Part shown: positions 36,701 through 49,543 of the stretch, one piece after another
Position numbering within the stretch: position 1 is the first letter of the stretch
How the letters are laid out: the number at the start of each line of letters is the position of its first letter
DNA from: Parus major
Taxonomy: Eukaryota; Chordata; Aves; Passeriformes; Paridae
NCBI RefSeq assembly: GCF_001522545.3
Contig: NC_031769.1
Location: 21,724,515 to 21,788,514 of the forward strand
Reading direction: 5' to 3'
DNA length: 64,000 bases
Made by a program: the position numbers and the translations under genes
Notes under the pieces: generated by a model
What the model saw: the letters and a program-made list of their open reading frames with translations, nothing else
What the model was told of the DNA's origin: nothing
Databases searched by the model: none

Positions 36701-39700
36701 TCTTTTTATGAACAGCAGAACAGTAAAGCAGGCAAAATAGATGCATAAAATGGGTAAATTTCCAGTGTATTAGTTATTGCTGTCTCTGAGCTGCAGTAAA
36801 TTACAAACTCATTTTTAACTTTTTTGTGTTCATGAATACATTTTTGGGACTGGTTTTCCACCCCCTTCTTTCACAATTCCATTTTTCAGAGATTTATATT
36901 CTTCTTTAAAGTCTATAAATAAAAAGTATCCAGGTCTCTTCCATAGGAAAGAAGAGGGCTGAAAACTCAGAACAAACTATTTATTATACATTTCTGAACT
37001 TTCATTGCATAAATTCTGCTGTCTGTGAACACACTGCTTCCATAAAATTTGTTTTTGTCTGGATATTTTTCCCCTTACAAATGAAATCTAAAATAAGTTT
37101 TAAAAAAATCATGGACCTATCCACCCTGTGGTTTTCTCCCACATTTTTTGTTTCTTGTTTATAGTACAAAATCACAGTATGTTGTCTTTATTTACCACTC
37201 ACTATACCTATAAATAAAGGATGTAAGATTATCCAGACAGAATGGACTGGAGTAAAACAGATGAAAGATTTATTTGAAATACAAGTTGGCTGCTCCCAGC
37301 TGAAAAGAGGAAACTAGTTAGTGACTCTGAAAGTGAATAAAGTAAGTACCACACAGAACATGTTAAACTCAGACTCTAATTGCATCCTCTACTATTCCTT
37401 TCAAAAATAAAACAACAAACCCACACCTTGAAAAAATATTAAAGTTAAGGACCATTAAGTTCAGACATGTCTTTGTTTTCATCACCTTGGTGCAAAGGTC
37501 TATCCTGCTTTGCATCCATGTGGTGCTCATTTTTGCACTGAGGTAAACAAGCATGCAGAGAGGACAGCAAACAGGAACCAGTTTTTCAGTACATTTATGA
37601 GTTCATACATACAAATACAAGGAGGTTAACTACTTACTGTGCTTATATATAAGATACTGCTTAAAACTGCAACACAAGGACATAAGGATTATAACTAATG
37701 TCTGAAATTAATGTCTCAGGTGCAATCCAAAAATGCATGCCAATATCTACTCTTATTTTCAAGTCAAAGGAAGGGACCTAAATCCTGTGGCACCCCACTA
37801 ATGCAGAAGAGAAATTGTCCATTTAACCACTCATATGTACCTGTTTTACAGAGCAGATTCCTGGTTCAGATTCCTTCAACTTTCTTGACTACCATGGGAA
37901 CACAATCATCAAGATGTATTACCTAAACTGGATAAATCTTTTCTTTTAATTGAATTTCTCAATCACACCATCAAAGATTTATCCAGAACAGATTAATGTA
38001 CTCAAGACCTATTTAATCTAGATGTCTGATTAATGTGTAGTTCTGTGACTTTCACATGAAATTCAAAACAGGCATTCCAAATTATCTAGAAACAGAAAAT
38101 TAACCCAGCAAAGTTAAAAACATCCTGCTAATTTTCATTAAAAATCTCCTTCACATTGGCACAAAATTAATCAAGTAAAATAAGAAATATGTCAAACTTC
38201 AAGGATTCAGGTTTTTTTTCTCCCCAACTACCACCCCCCAGTCTTTTTTACCTTTAATGATCATTACATCTGAAAAATGTGCTGACAGTTGTCATGGAGC
38301 TGATAGGGTTGAAAAAGAGGAGAGCAAGGTCTAAGAACATTTTTAATTGAAGAATCACTAGGCACTCTTTGCTGGGCTCTGCATCGAACACACATCCAAA
38401 GGCACCCCAGTAGATAAACACTGAAGGACAACTGATTACTTGCCTTTTCTTTTCCCTGGCCATAGAGTACAAGTATAGCTCAGACTTGACATTATAGCCA
38501 GGCTGGTTCAGATTTCAGTCACTGTGGATTCAGGCTATATCCTATCAAGGGCAAACAGTGGACTCTGTTACCCACACCATTTTGCTGCTTAGCAGTTTAA
38601 GGCTTTTCTTGCTTGTTCATTCCCCTAATTCTCACTCTAGTTTGCTATGAATTATAAGTCTTATAGGAAAGCCTATCTAGGAAACTGGGGGCTTTGCTTG
38701 GGTATTATTTAGGCTGCACTTTCAAATTTCACAAGTTTATTGCTGTCTTTTTAAATGGGAAATAAACAGTATCGCTGACTGAAATTAATGACAAGAAGAC
38801 AAAACCATTTTTTTCTTTGTTATGTGACTCAAAAAAATGTTTTATTTTCTCCTGACAGCTGTGAATCACACAAGTCATGAAATCTTTTCAACAATATGAC
38901 TGTCAATCACAAGCTCAGCTAGATGTAGGAATCTACAGATCCAGTAAGATTGATTCCCAGAAGATTCAAATACATCACAGCGTTAAAATAATATTACAGC
39001 CTAATTTTTTTTTATATTTATTTTTTCCTCGAATCAGATGTCTGTTGCCTCCTATATAATTTAAAGAAAATATATGAGAAATTAAAACTGCCTTCAACCT
39101 CATTGCTTTCAGTATTTTTTTTTACATGTTTTAGTCCTTTAATTAGCTGTCTTTAGCCATATCATGCAGTTAATTCCTCCTTTCTCAAATCCTGAAACTA
39201 TCTAGAGAAGCAGCTACTTGATTGGTAGCATTGTAAAATTCATGATCTGGGATGTACTAATAATGTCTCTCAGGTCATCATTATCAAGATTTAGAAGCAT
39301 CATAAGGTCTTAAAGGTAACTCCACTGGTGAAAAAAATACAGTCATTTTAGGATATGTTTGTATGCAAAATGACATCTCCATTCACACTGAAATTCCTGG
39401 GCATTAGACAATGGAAAGTACTGGAAATATATGTGAAAATCACAAGATGTGTCTCCGTTATCTATTCTCACCATATTTAAAATAATTAAATGTCTTAGAT
39501 ATTTCATCTACAGTGGAAGATAAGAAACAGAAAAAACTTCAAAAGTTACAGATTCTCCCTCAAGGATGCATAATGAAAGTCCATACTATCTAAGATATAT
39601 GGATCTGTCATTTCAGGAAAATATTCAAAATATACTTCCTTAAAAGTTTTAAACTTTATTAATTCAGTATTGAGCAATAATAGATGGACAGAACATAAGA

Positions 39701-39925
39701 GCTTTTCATGACAAATGCAAGAGATCAGTTGGGAATAGCATGTGTTGTTCAGCAATTGGATGTTCTTCACAAGAGGAGGCATATTTAGATATAATTCTAT
39801 CTGGTACCACGAAGACATTTAAACCAAAAGTTTGAAATTTAATCAAAATGGCAAGATGGACCAATTTCAGTACTTCTTGAATAATCTTTTCAAAACCATG
39901 TTCTATTTGGTGTGATGCTACCTAT
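24712..39925. other. 15-kb gene-free stretch with minor repeats
   Basis: AT-rich sequence. Minor features are a T16 run at about 25998-26013, the tandem ataactccata unit near 26.8 kb, an A-run at about 34019-34035 and a slightly GC-richer segment at 30150-30320. Open frames are short and show no domain. Nothing resembles the genes that flank ACBD7 in mammals. Confidence 0.45.
26773..26819 (+). repeat. short tandem repeat, unit containing ataactccata
   Basis: Three perfect copies of ataactccata start at 26773, 26793 and 26809, separated by related AT-rich spacers. This is a small local expansion with no coding meaning. Confidence 0.8.
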
Positions 39926-39926
39926 T

Positions 39927-39987
39927 AAAAAAAAAAAAAAGAAAAAAGAAAAAAGAAAAAAGAAAAAGAAAAAAGCAAAAGGAAAAG
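39927..39987. repeat. A-rich (GAAAAA)n simple repeat
   Basis: A run of 14 A is followed by G interruptions every five to seven bases, then degenerates. Neither LINE nor retrogene sequence is recognised upstream of it, so it is better called a simple repeat than a poly(A) tail. Confidence 0.85.
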
Positions 39988-41504
39988 GAGTGAGAAAAGA
40001 TTGTGTGGGTGAAGAGATGAAAAATAATTTTGTTCAATTTCCAGAATCCAATTCAATGAAAATAGCAAATTAGATCATCCCATCCCAGCATGGTTCCTTA
40101 GTAGCTGGATCTTCAGTGTCACTGTGAATGCTATAAAGGGAGGCAGAGAAAGGCTATCCATCATAACATCAAAGGAAGACTGTGATAGTCGTTGAATGAT
40201 TATTGCAAAGTACCTGATTCCTATGCATTGTACAAAATCAGATATCAGTCCTTTTTTGTTTTCTGTCATTAGTGGATAGAGACCTGTGCATAATGCCAAT
40301 TAGATCTTATTTTACACTTTTAAGATAGCGTTCTCCCATGACATTCAAAAGTAAACTAAATTAAGTGTTTACTTCAGAGCTGGTTTGCCACCTAAACCAG
40401 ACCAAACTAGAACACTGGTTTGTTGCAGTGCACTCTATACTGGGATGAAGGTTCTCCTGAAAGTGTGTGAGGGAGTGGGAATAATTTGGTTTCCTTCTCA
40501 TTCCTTTCACACACTTGAAGTGTCAATCACAAAAGCAGATGTAAAGGATGAATGACTAAAGAAGAATAAATGAGATTTATTCAGTTATATGCATGCTTTT
40601 CTTTTTTTAAAATTAATTTCTTAAGTCATTTCTCCATTTTACTTTAGAAATTAAGTTTTAAAGGCTAGAGAACTGAGCAAATGAGATCATAAGAATGAGA
40701 GAATGAGAAATTAGCCCTTCCTCAGCTGAATGATTACACTTGTGTTTTGACATGACTTTGCTAGCTACTAATGATTTTTAGCAACAGGCTTTTGAAAAAA
40801 TATTGAAGAATGAACACCCTCCAGTAGGAGACACTGGAAATTACAAAACACATTCTTCAGGGCCTCATACAGGCATTAAAACAAAGGCACATAATGCAAT
40901 TATTGACATACCACTATTTTCAGAAAAAAAAAACTGAACCTGGTGTTTTTCTTCTTCTACTGCTTTATCTGTTAAAGGAATCCAAAATATGACAGTAAAT
41001 ACCACACAAATCTTAAATAAATGAGATTACCTGAATAATGGAGTCAGGTTTTCACATCTAAAATAGATGCTAAGACAAGGAGAAATCTTAACCAGAATGG
41101 TTTTGCTGGGGTCAGCTCGATAAGAGATTTTTACAGCAGTCATGACTTCTCATTGATGGTGGAAGAAAGAAGAACAATTGTTACATGTGCCCTTCAAGGA
41201 AGACATGGCAGGCTAATTTAGGAACAGTTTCAAGAGAAAAGAAAAACAGCTGACAGCCATTGATCACTACTACAGAGAAACTAAATTAGACATTCTGAGA
41301 AGCAGAGAATATGTGCAAGGAACAAGAGGACCAGGAGACTGATGGGTTGATTTGCTTTAGGCCGATTTTTGAACGGGGTTAGCAAATGCAAGGAGGTAAG
41401 CAAACAGTCTCTGCAGAAACTTGACCATTGAAAGTTCTGCAGTTCAGCTTGTCCCAGAGATAATGACATGAAGATATGAGAGATCCCTTAATTATTCATA
41501 AACA
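39988..41504. other. non-coding stretch, no gene recognised
   Basis: AT-rich intergenic sequence without recognised exons or repeats. Confidence 0.45.
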
Positions 41505-41910
41505 AGTGGCCATGACCATGCATGGCATGAAATAAAAACAAGGAGATCACTTCTCTGTTACTGTCATGGGCAAAACCTATTCAGCTTGGTAATTTAACTC
41601 ATTTTACTGCAGAGTTCTGTAAATATTGAAGTATTTATTCAGATACCAGAGAGGAGGGCAAACATAAAAAATATTAAAAAGCATTAGAACACTTAAGGAA
41701 AACACACCCCTCCTCCTTTCCCAGGCTCAAAGTGACTCCTCTCCTTCCATCTGCTGCAGGTAATTCTCAATCACCTCAATAAAGCAACAAGGGATGCTGG
41801 GGGTTGTGGTCAGGTTACAGCATTTTATCTCTATTGCTGGTCCTCCATGGGCTACAGTGCCTTAACAATATCTAGAGGAAATGGGTTGCATCTCAGTGGA
41901 CCATATGAAC
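41505..41910 (-). mobile_element. decayed ERV LTR fragment, same family as the LTRs flanking ACBD7
   Basis: Collinear landmarks shared with 5860-6100 of LTR copy 1 and with the family as I know it: aaggagatcactt, gtcatgggcaaaac, an AT-rich block, cacccctcctcctttccc, a caacaagggatgctgggggttgtggtcag block and ggtcctccatgggctac. Divergence is far higher than between the two copies near ACBD7, so this is an older insertion. The right boundary blurs into T/G-rich sequence and the left boundary is approximate. Confidence 0.6.
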
Positions 41911-41931
41911 AAATATATATTTTCTCAAGGG

Positions 41932-42095
41932 GTTTTTTTTGTGCGGTTTTTTTTTTCTCTTTTGTTGTTTTTTGTTGGGTTTTTTTTACAAAGCGGGAAA
42001 GAAGTTTGGTGGGTCTGAGGTTTTTTTTGGTGGTGGGGTGGAGTTTTGGGAGGAGTTTTGTTTGGACTCTTGTTTGTTTGTTTGTTTGCTTTGGA
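41932..42095. repeat. T/G-rich low-complexity tract
   Basis: About 160 bp made almost only of T and G on the + strand, with T8-T10 runs and a perfect (TTTG)n stretch at 42070-42088. It is strongly strand-asymmetric. The overlapping 83-codon open frame reads as F, V and W runs and is compositional. Confidence 0.85.
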
Positions 42096-45000
42096 TAAAT
42101 GCTCTTTTCTGATGTGAGTTTTTCTTTAAGAAATGAAAAATCTCAGCCTACCTGGGTTTCATGGAGTAAGTCATGCTATGGTTCACTTTAAAGCTGCATA
42201 ATTTGTATGACATATTATTAACTCCCTTCCTACCACCCTCATCATCACCCTTGAAATTATAAAAACACATTTCAAGGTCAGGTCATTTTTTAAAATGTCA
42301 AGAATTGTCCAACCGTTATAGTGGGTCGTCAGGTCTCTTAATTCCTAAATAGCAAGTGATGAAAATTACAGGAGAAACTGCCTCTATCTTCAATTAAAAG
42401 ACACCGAATCAGAATTACAGTCTGGAGATAGAATTTTACAAATGCACGTGGGTGAAAACAAATGACAAGAAGTTCTGATTTTCCTGGCAATTTTAAGGTC
42501 TTGAGAACAAAGTTCAAGGTTCTCAATGCAGATAATTTATGTTAAAATACTTTAAACCACTTAAAAACCATCAGTATTGAATCTGCATTCTACTCACAGT
42601 GGAGAAAACTGAAAAAAAAGGTTTGTAGAAATGAAGACATGACATAAATTTGATACTAAATGCAAAGTCTTTTCAGAGAATTTCAGATCTTTTGTCAAGT
42701 TTTCTGCTAATCATTTCTACATGTATTTCTGTGTGAAATCTGTGCAGATGGCCTGATGTCCCATTTGCACACATGTAGTAAGGGTGCAAATATCCTCCCA
42801 TGAAGAAATATAAACTAAATGGCACAAAGTCATTTAACATTTAAAGCTTAACTTTTACAATATTTTTAATAATAACTACCAGGTACAGAAGTTCTCAGAT
42901 GTTTTGCTGGTTTCATCACTGAATGTTTATATTAAATTCAATATTTGCATTTTTTCTGAAAACAAAATAATACATCAATCTCAAGTAGAGATTTGAAGAT
43001 ATTCTTACTACAGTTTAATTTGTGTTGTTCAACATCCCATTTTGAAAATTTATTTGGAAAGTTTGCCCAGCCTAGTGGACATTACTACTTTGCAAGACCT
43101 GGTCGAAATTTGAGTGCATGGAGTAATTAAAATGAAGGAACACTTTGTGGGCCACTTATTTTGTTCAGTTCAGCAGAAGAAACACAGAACTTTGTGAGTA
43201 GTTCTGGCACTTTTCACTACAGCATTTAGTGAATGTTCTCAGTTCCAGTGAAACACTAAGGAATGAATCAAGGTGGACCAGTACTCTGGAGGGACGCAAG
43301 AGAAATGGAAAGGGTTTCTATCCTGGTCTAAATGTTTTGGAAGAACATCCTTATAATCCACACATCTTATCCTAATTCACCCATCTTAAAAAGTAACATC
43401 TCTGCCTTCCTGACTCTTTTTCTCTCTGCATTAAATAAGTGTAGAAATAGAAAATGCAGAAATCCTCCTTGAAGATGTGAAGATTGAGAGTGAAATCATG
43501 AATCCTTTCAAATTCACAACGGAACTCCCACAGATACAGGACATCAACAGGAAATTTTACTAAGGCTGCATACATAACATAGAACATCAAGTAAATAATA
43601 TTGTGAAAGTCATGAATTTTCCCTTTGTGCATCCTATCAATCCTCCCAATCTCTTCTCCTTTACAAATTAAAAAAGTTTGTACTTTACATAATCCTCAAA
43701 GAATTTATGTTTTATAGCCTTGTTTCATTTCACTGAAAAAAAAAATTCAGAGAAGATAAAGACATTTTCAACTTGAAACTGTTTCAAAATGAAAAGTTAA
43801 TTGTTAAACAATTTAATTTAGAAATTATTTTTCACTTTTTTTTAATCTTATCTACTTTATTCATTTTAAGTTTTAGTTACTTCACTAAGTTCATTACTAA
43901 TAAATTTACTATCTGCAATTCATCCACTCCTATCAATTTTTCTCTTTCTCAGACCATTGCCTTACACATAAAAATATTTTCTTCTATGTCTTCAAGTATA
44001 TAAATATGTCTATTATGCAGCATTTGATCCATTTCTGTATATTCTAAACAAAAACTGAAAATGCTCTAGTGCAGATCTCAATGGCAAATAACATTTCATG
44101 CTTTAAGTAACAATCCCTCCTGTCGTATCACCTTAGCTCTTGATTATGATTTTCTATTTCTATGATTGAGTTCATACAAACATATACTTCCAACTCCCAT
44201 ATCAACAGCTCTTCTAAAAACATGCTTATTGAATATGTTAACAAGTGACAAATATAGAACAGAAGTTCTACTCTTTTGAGACATATCCAGCCAGAAAGAG
44301 CTTTCCTCAAAGGACACAAACTAGTAATAACTGATAAAGTTCAAATTTCCCAAGCCAGGTAATTTTGGAATTGTATGAAATCAACTATTTGCTACAATGA
44401 TTCCTGAAGTTTTACAAAAAATTACATTATATGTTATAAACATCCAGTCTGACATAAAAATTTCTCATTAAAATTCTAAATTTCTTTCTGTGATACATTC
44501 TAGCATAAAGTGATGTGTTTTTCCATTGAAAAAACATAATATTTATGTAAATAGAGCTAATGGCTGCATAGTACCATAATTCTACTGCACACATTGATTA
44601 CACAGCTATATAAACAAGCACATTTGTCTAGATTAAACATCAAGGTTTCAGGAGCTGGCCAGCTTTAGGTTGTTAAGTCATTAGCATCCTTCTGTGACAG
44701 GATGATTTTTTAAAAATTATGCAAGTGTCAGGATATAATATAACAACTTAGCAATTCTTTTTTTATCAATCTTTACTACTAATCAGAAAAACACTGTATA
44801 AATATTCTGTAATTAATTAAAGTAGCTTCTTCATTCTCTGAAATGTATGGTAGCTCTTCAAACAATGGGATTTGTATAAGGAGAAACTTTATTTTTGTCA
44901 GCACATATTTTTTTAATCTTCTTCCTCACTTTCTCTTGCAGTAAAATCAGATTATATTCTCCTTCCTCCATTTCTTGCCTTCTATTTCCCCCAAAATAAA

Positions 45001-47339
45001 GTAATATTAATTTATAACAGAGCTATACATCATGAGAAATAACCAAACTATTTTTGCTATTTGGCTATCTGCCAGATGAGCCTGATTAGACCAACTGGGC
45101 CAGAGCACTTCTATTCATTTCATGGGGTATTGGCCCTATGCAGTGTTATAATCAGGGCCAAATAATTTTTCATGTACAGGGTAGTTTACATTAATAAAAT
45201 GAAAGGAAGACAGGTTAGTTGTGTCCAACTTAGAGACACAATTAATGCAAGATACTGAAGTGTTAACTGCTGAAGAAAGGCCTTTTACAGGGGTCTTACC
45301 TTTTGGTAAGACACTGAAATGGGCAGCAGGGAACCTGCAATATGCAAAATGAGCCAGACTGTCCAATTTTTGAAGGTGCTGGTGCTCATCTCCTAGTCCA
45401 GCTCATCTGAGTGATGCCATTCAGCATCAGTCCAACTGGTGTTTTACAAGGTGCTATAGACTAACAGACCAAAAGAGACACTGCTCAAAGTAGCCAGCCT
45501 CCTGACACCAAAATGTTCATCAGAATGTTCTTAATCAGTCACCTAAGGGTGCTCAAAATTAGTTGAGTTGGGTCACTATTTGAACTGACCAAACCTTTTT
45601 TCCTGCGGAGACAAATGCCAGCTGTATTCACTTGTGGACTGTGCAAGCCTGCAGCACTGTAACATAGTACAGTCCAGTCTTCAGCATGACACTTTAGTTG
45701 GGAGCTTAGTGGAACCTGTGCACTCTGACTCTATTCCCAAGTCCTCTGATTCTACAGCAGAGGCATGGTAGTTTCCTGTGCTCAGTGTGTGCAACTTATT
45801 TAATATTTAGTCAACACCTCTCCTGCCTTTGTAAGGTGAGATATACCTGCCTAATTTTTGCCATTCCTTAAAAAAAATATTAGAAAAAAAACCACTCAAA
45901 AAATAACAACCCAGACTTAGGTTGGGAATGAGGTGACATGAGCATGTAGATATGTAGAACATAAGAAAAAGCAGTGATGACTGTGTGGGTGTGCAAAGAG
46001 GAAACAGCATGGACTGGGAAGACTGCAGTGAATTGCATTGAGAAAAGGGCAAGAAGGCCCACATCCAATCTTTCTGACACAGAACTATTTTAATTACAGT
46101 TTCACAAACAATGACCCTTTTATAACAAGTCAGGAGTTGTCAGCAGCATCAAAAATTATGGCAGGTAATTAAAACTTTGTTTTCAGTTTTATTATTTTAT
46201 AGGTTGATATGGGTCTCAGAAAAATTTAAGGGCTTAGATCATGCTGTTGCATTTACATAGCTCCTATGGAAACCTGCCAGCTCATACACCTAAAAACTTA
46301 CTTCTGATGTCACACTCACGCAAAATGGTTGCATCTCCATTGCCTTTAGTTGGAACTGAATACCTCTAAAATACTATAAAAGTAGGCTCAGATTTGTGTA
46401 ACTTTATATTTGTAAATATCCTTTTGATGAAAGGCACTAAGATAAGAAACTGTTTCATCAAAAGTATGCACCTTTTACTGTCCTCCTGAGACAACATTAC
46501 TTAATTCTGGAAGGTCTTTTTAGCACCAAAGTATGGAAAAATTCTATATAATAGATACATATTACACTACAAGCATAGCTTTGCACGTTAATTTTACTGC
46601 TCAAAGACATTGCATTGCACAGTTTGTTTGAATTCAGAATCCTGTTAAAAATAACTTTAGCTCATACCTGTATAAGTCCTTTTCACCATTCTGATTACCA
46701 CGTTTCTTGGTTCTGTTGTGGAATAAGTTGGCCACCAGAGATGACAATCCCCAAATGCAAATGCAGGAAGCCAAAGTGCCACATCTAAATTTAAGGTCAT
46801 AAAAACTCATCTGTCCCATTCTGAAGATTGTTTTTTAGTCAGCTCTTTGTCTACTTTGAGCAGAATACAGACACATGCAGATCACTAAAGAGATATATAT
46901 TTAGTTCCAGGAGACCAAGATTTAAGTTAGTGTGACACGGTTGGGATTACATGCAGAAATCTTCATGGGACATCATTTCAAAAACAGGAACAGTCATAAT
47001 TCCCATACCAGATAGCATTCCTCCAAATAGAAAATTCACACCTCGTGGAATAGGAAGAAATGCCACACAGAGTATAGGACTCCTGAGTTTGTGTGTCCCA
47101 GGACATGTCTTTTTTTTTCCACTCAGAAATCTTTTGGGAAAAACCTGAGGACTCTGGCTTTGCCTGCCACCATGCTGTAGAGATGCACAGGGCAGTAGGA
47201 TACCAGGATGTCACCCTGAGAATCAGACCTTTCAATATTGTTTTCAAAATTTCATAATTTCTAGCCACTTTCCCAAGAAAATAACTATAAACATAGATGT
47301 TTATACATTCCATTAAAGAAATGTCTTTTGATGGACATC
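42096..47339. other. non-coding stretch, no gene recognised
   Basis: AT-rich sequence with no recognised transposon and no exon-like segment. The open frames at 43372-43632 and 43773-44003 are rich in F, I, L and K because of AT content. Confidence 0.45.
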
Positions 47340-47498
47340 TGTCACTGCCAGTGTGGTTGGGAAGGTGGTGACCTGACTATCCAGTCCCTGGTTGTTGTTG
47401 AAAATCTATAAATACTGAAAGGACAGAATAAACTTTCTTCTTCTTTCATCACACTTTGAGCTGTGTCTGTGTAAATCATTTCATGTCCGACAGTGACA
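47340..47498 (+). mobile_element. short solo LTR with perfect terminal inverted repeats
   Basis: It begins TGTCACTG and ends CAGTGACA, an 8-bp perfect inverted repeat with the TG...CA rule satisfied. Inside are a TATA box (tataaat, 47407-47413) and AATAAA (47427-47432), followed by a CT-rich U5-like segment. At 159 bp it is short for a retroviral LTR, either a compact family or an internally deleted copy. The flanks (acatc on the left, ccaac on the right) show no obvious target-site duplication, so it may be one end of a larger rearranged element. Confidence 0.65.
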
Positions 47499-47539
47499 CC
47501 AACACTCTCAGGCTTGTGCAGTGCAGACTGTCCCAGCCA

Positions 47540-47756
47540 TGACCTTGAGGCCATGACAACAAACATGGCGTCCCCCGGGCAAATGGTAACAAACATGGCG
47601 CCCACAGGGGCGGGCCCTGGGGTCTGGGGGCGGGGCTATAGCTATGTGGGCGTGGCCATGTAGTTAATTACTGCTCTGACATCATGGGGGTGTGGCTTCT
47701 GGGACAGTGATGCGCTGTGGGTGTGGCGCTGTTTTGTTCTGTCTGCTCCTTAGGGG
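47540..47756 (+). promoter_or_regulatory. GC-rich island with GC boxes inside an LTR cluster
   Basis: This is the most GC- and CpG-rich segment of the desert. It has two Sp1-type GC boxes (ggggcggg at 47607-47614, gggggcgggg at 47626-47635) and a 30-bp-spaced duplication of aacaaacatggcg (47558-47570 and 47588-47600), whose catggcg core resembles a YY1 site. Further gtgggcgtgg and gggtgtggc motifs follow. It lies between two LTR pieces, so it is most likely retroviral U3 or leader sequence rather than a host gene promoter. No open frame downstream looks like a host exon. Confidence 0.5.
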
Positions 47757-48346
47757 TGTCACTGTCAGCCGCCCTAAGGACTTTGTTCTCCCACCACTGC
47801 CCATCCATTCCCATCCCCTCGAGTCCTTTGGGAGAGCCCAACTGAGTTGCAGATGCTGCTCTGAAGCAGCAAACCAAGTAGAAAGGAGCCAAGCCCAGGC
47901 CAAGCTGAGAGGAGCAGAGCTGAGCCCAGGCCAAGGGGCAGGGCTGGGTGAAATACTGCCAGCCACAGCTGAGCCCAGCCATCGAGCGAGCAGCACAGCG
48001 TGGGCAGTCTGGATTGCTGGGGGTTGTCAGTCACTGTTGTCTTGGGCTCAGCAACAGGAGAGCCAGCCACAGAAATATCCACCATCATGACTGCGTCACC
48101 CCAGCAGTCATGCAGAGCTAAGGCAAGGGGTGAACACCTTTTGTGTGTAAAGCACCTTCACTTCTGTGCGTTTCTGGTATTAATACTGTTGTTACTGTGC
48201 ATTTCTCATTCCATTGCTGTTTGCTTCCAGTAAATTGTTCTCTGAACCCATCATCTCTGCCTTTGTCCCTTTTGCAAAGGAGAGGGGCAGATGAAGGCAA
48301 GAGGCTTATTTGGGGTTTAATTCCCATCTGGTGTTAAACCAGCACA
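47757..48346 (+). mobile_element. ERVL-type LTR, + orientation, left boundary approximate
   Basis: The right end ggtttaattcccatctgg followed by gttaaaccagcaca matches the 3' terminus of the common avian ERVL-type LTR (consensus ending in a ggttaaaccacgaca form). Upstream, ttaatactgttgttactg, cagtaaattgttctctgaaccca and tttgtcccttttgcaaaggagag follow the family order of the R-U5 end. The left edge is placed at TGTCACTG (47757) only because it begins with TG; no matching inverted terminus was found. Overlapping open frames on both strands are GC-driven and not genes. Confidence 0.65.
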
Positions 48347-49500
48347 TATGGTATCTAAAAAATGCCAGGGAGCAGAATTCTGTCCAGGAAAGAATGATAT
48401 AACTAAGGAATATGGCACAAGAGAAGCTTTCACAGGGAGCATTTTGTGTGACATAAATAACATTCAACTCAGCTAAGTTGCAGGTAATCTTAAACTGGGT
48501 GCAGCCAAACACTATAAGGGTATTCCTGGATTCCATCAGTACTGTCTACCCTTTTAAATTGATTTCCTATCAGGAGAATTATTTTTATACCAATTTCAGG
48601 TGTTTTTTTATAAGTAGTATTACTATTATTATAACAGTTGTTTGTGCAGATGGATTGTATAGGCTGTCCACAATTTAGAATTCCATGTAGGTGATGTGCA
48701 AAATTGAGGTGGAGGAATTTTTCTGAAAGGGTTTAATGGCTATCAGCAAGTGAGTCATTGATCTTGAATGAACACAGGTTTTCTTCAGCCTAAGAGGTGT
48801 CTGTGTACAGTCCCCAGACATCCCTTGATACAGCAATAAGTGAAGGCAGTGGGAAGTCTCAAGTCAGCAAATTCCATTCAAGTCTAAGCCACTCTAACTG
48901 AAATGAGCTGAAATTATGTTTTAGTAATTTGATACTGCCCATGTGAAAGATGGTAACACGCCAGCTCCTGAGCTGTTCCTTCTCTCTGTGTCAAGTGATC
49001 TCATAGTCCATTGGTTTGATACTAACAACCCTCACTTGAAAGCATCTGCCAGCACTAGTGGGATGAAGTGGTGTCCTGTGGTTATGGTGCTGTGCTGCTT
49101 TCTTGGCAGAAAAAGAAGCAGTTGTGGGTGAAAGAACAGTCATGAGGCTGTCCCTGACAAGGTGAGGATACACACAGCCATACAGGGAGTATGGGAACAA
49201 GGCAATCAGTACAGCATCACTAAGGGAGCACTACCACTACAGCAGTCTGGAAAATGTTTAGCTCCCTGATAACTGCAGCCCTGCAAGGAGCAGAGCAGAA
49301 CATACAAAAGATAACTTGTGCCAGAGTAAGCAGCTTCCACTGCATTCAGAAATCCATGCACAGTCTTTTAAACTGGAACAGATTGTGGCAGAGAATTACC
49401 TGACTCAGATCAGCAGTTTCCCCTTCAGCAGAAATAATTCATCATGATCCTGTGTATTGGTCAGAAGATAAAGATTTAGTGACACTTACAGGAAAAAATA
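48347..49500. other. non-coding stretch, no gene recognised
   Basis: Intergenic sequence after the LTR cluster. No supported exon and no recognised repeat. Confidence 0.45.
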
Positions 49501-49543
49501 AAAAAAACAACCCCCCCCCCCCCCCCCAAAAAAAAAAAAAAAA
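49501..49543. repeat. adjacent poly(C) and poly(A) homopolymers
   Basis: About 17 C are followed at once by about 16 A, preceded by an A-run. The minus strand carries the matching G17 run. The overlapping minus-strand open frame reads as F and G runs and is an artefact of this tract. Confidence 0.9.

Noticed and set aside
39927..39987. A-rich run as the poly(A) tail of a retrogene
   Set aside because: No coding or LINE-like sequence precedes it, and its regular G interruptions fit a simple repeat.
47668..48090. Five overlapping open frames of about 104-132 codons
   Set aside because: They sit in the GC-rich LTR cluster, are open on both strands, and have no recognisable protein motif.
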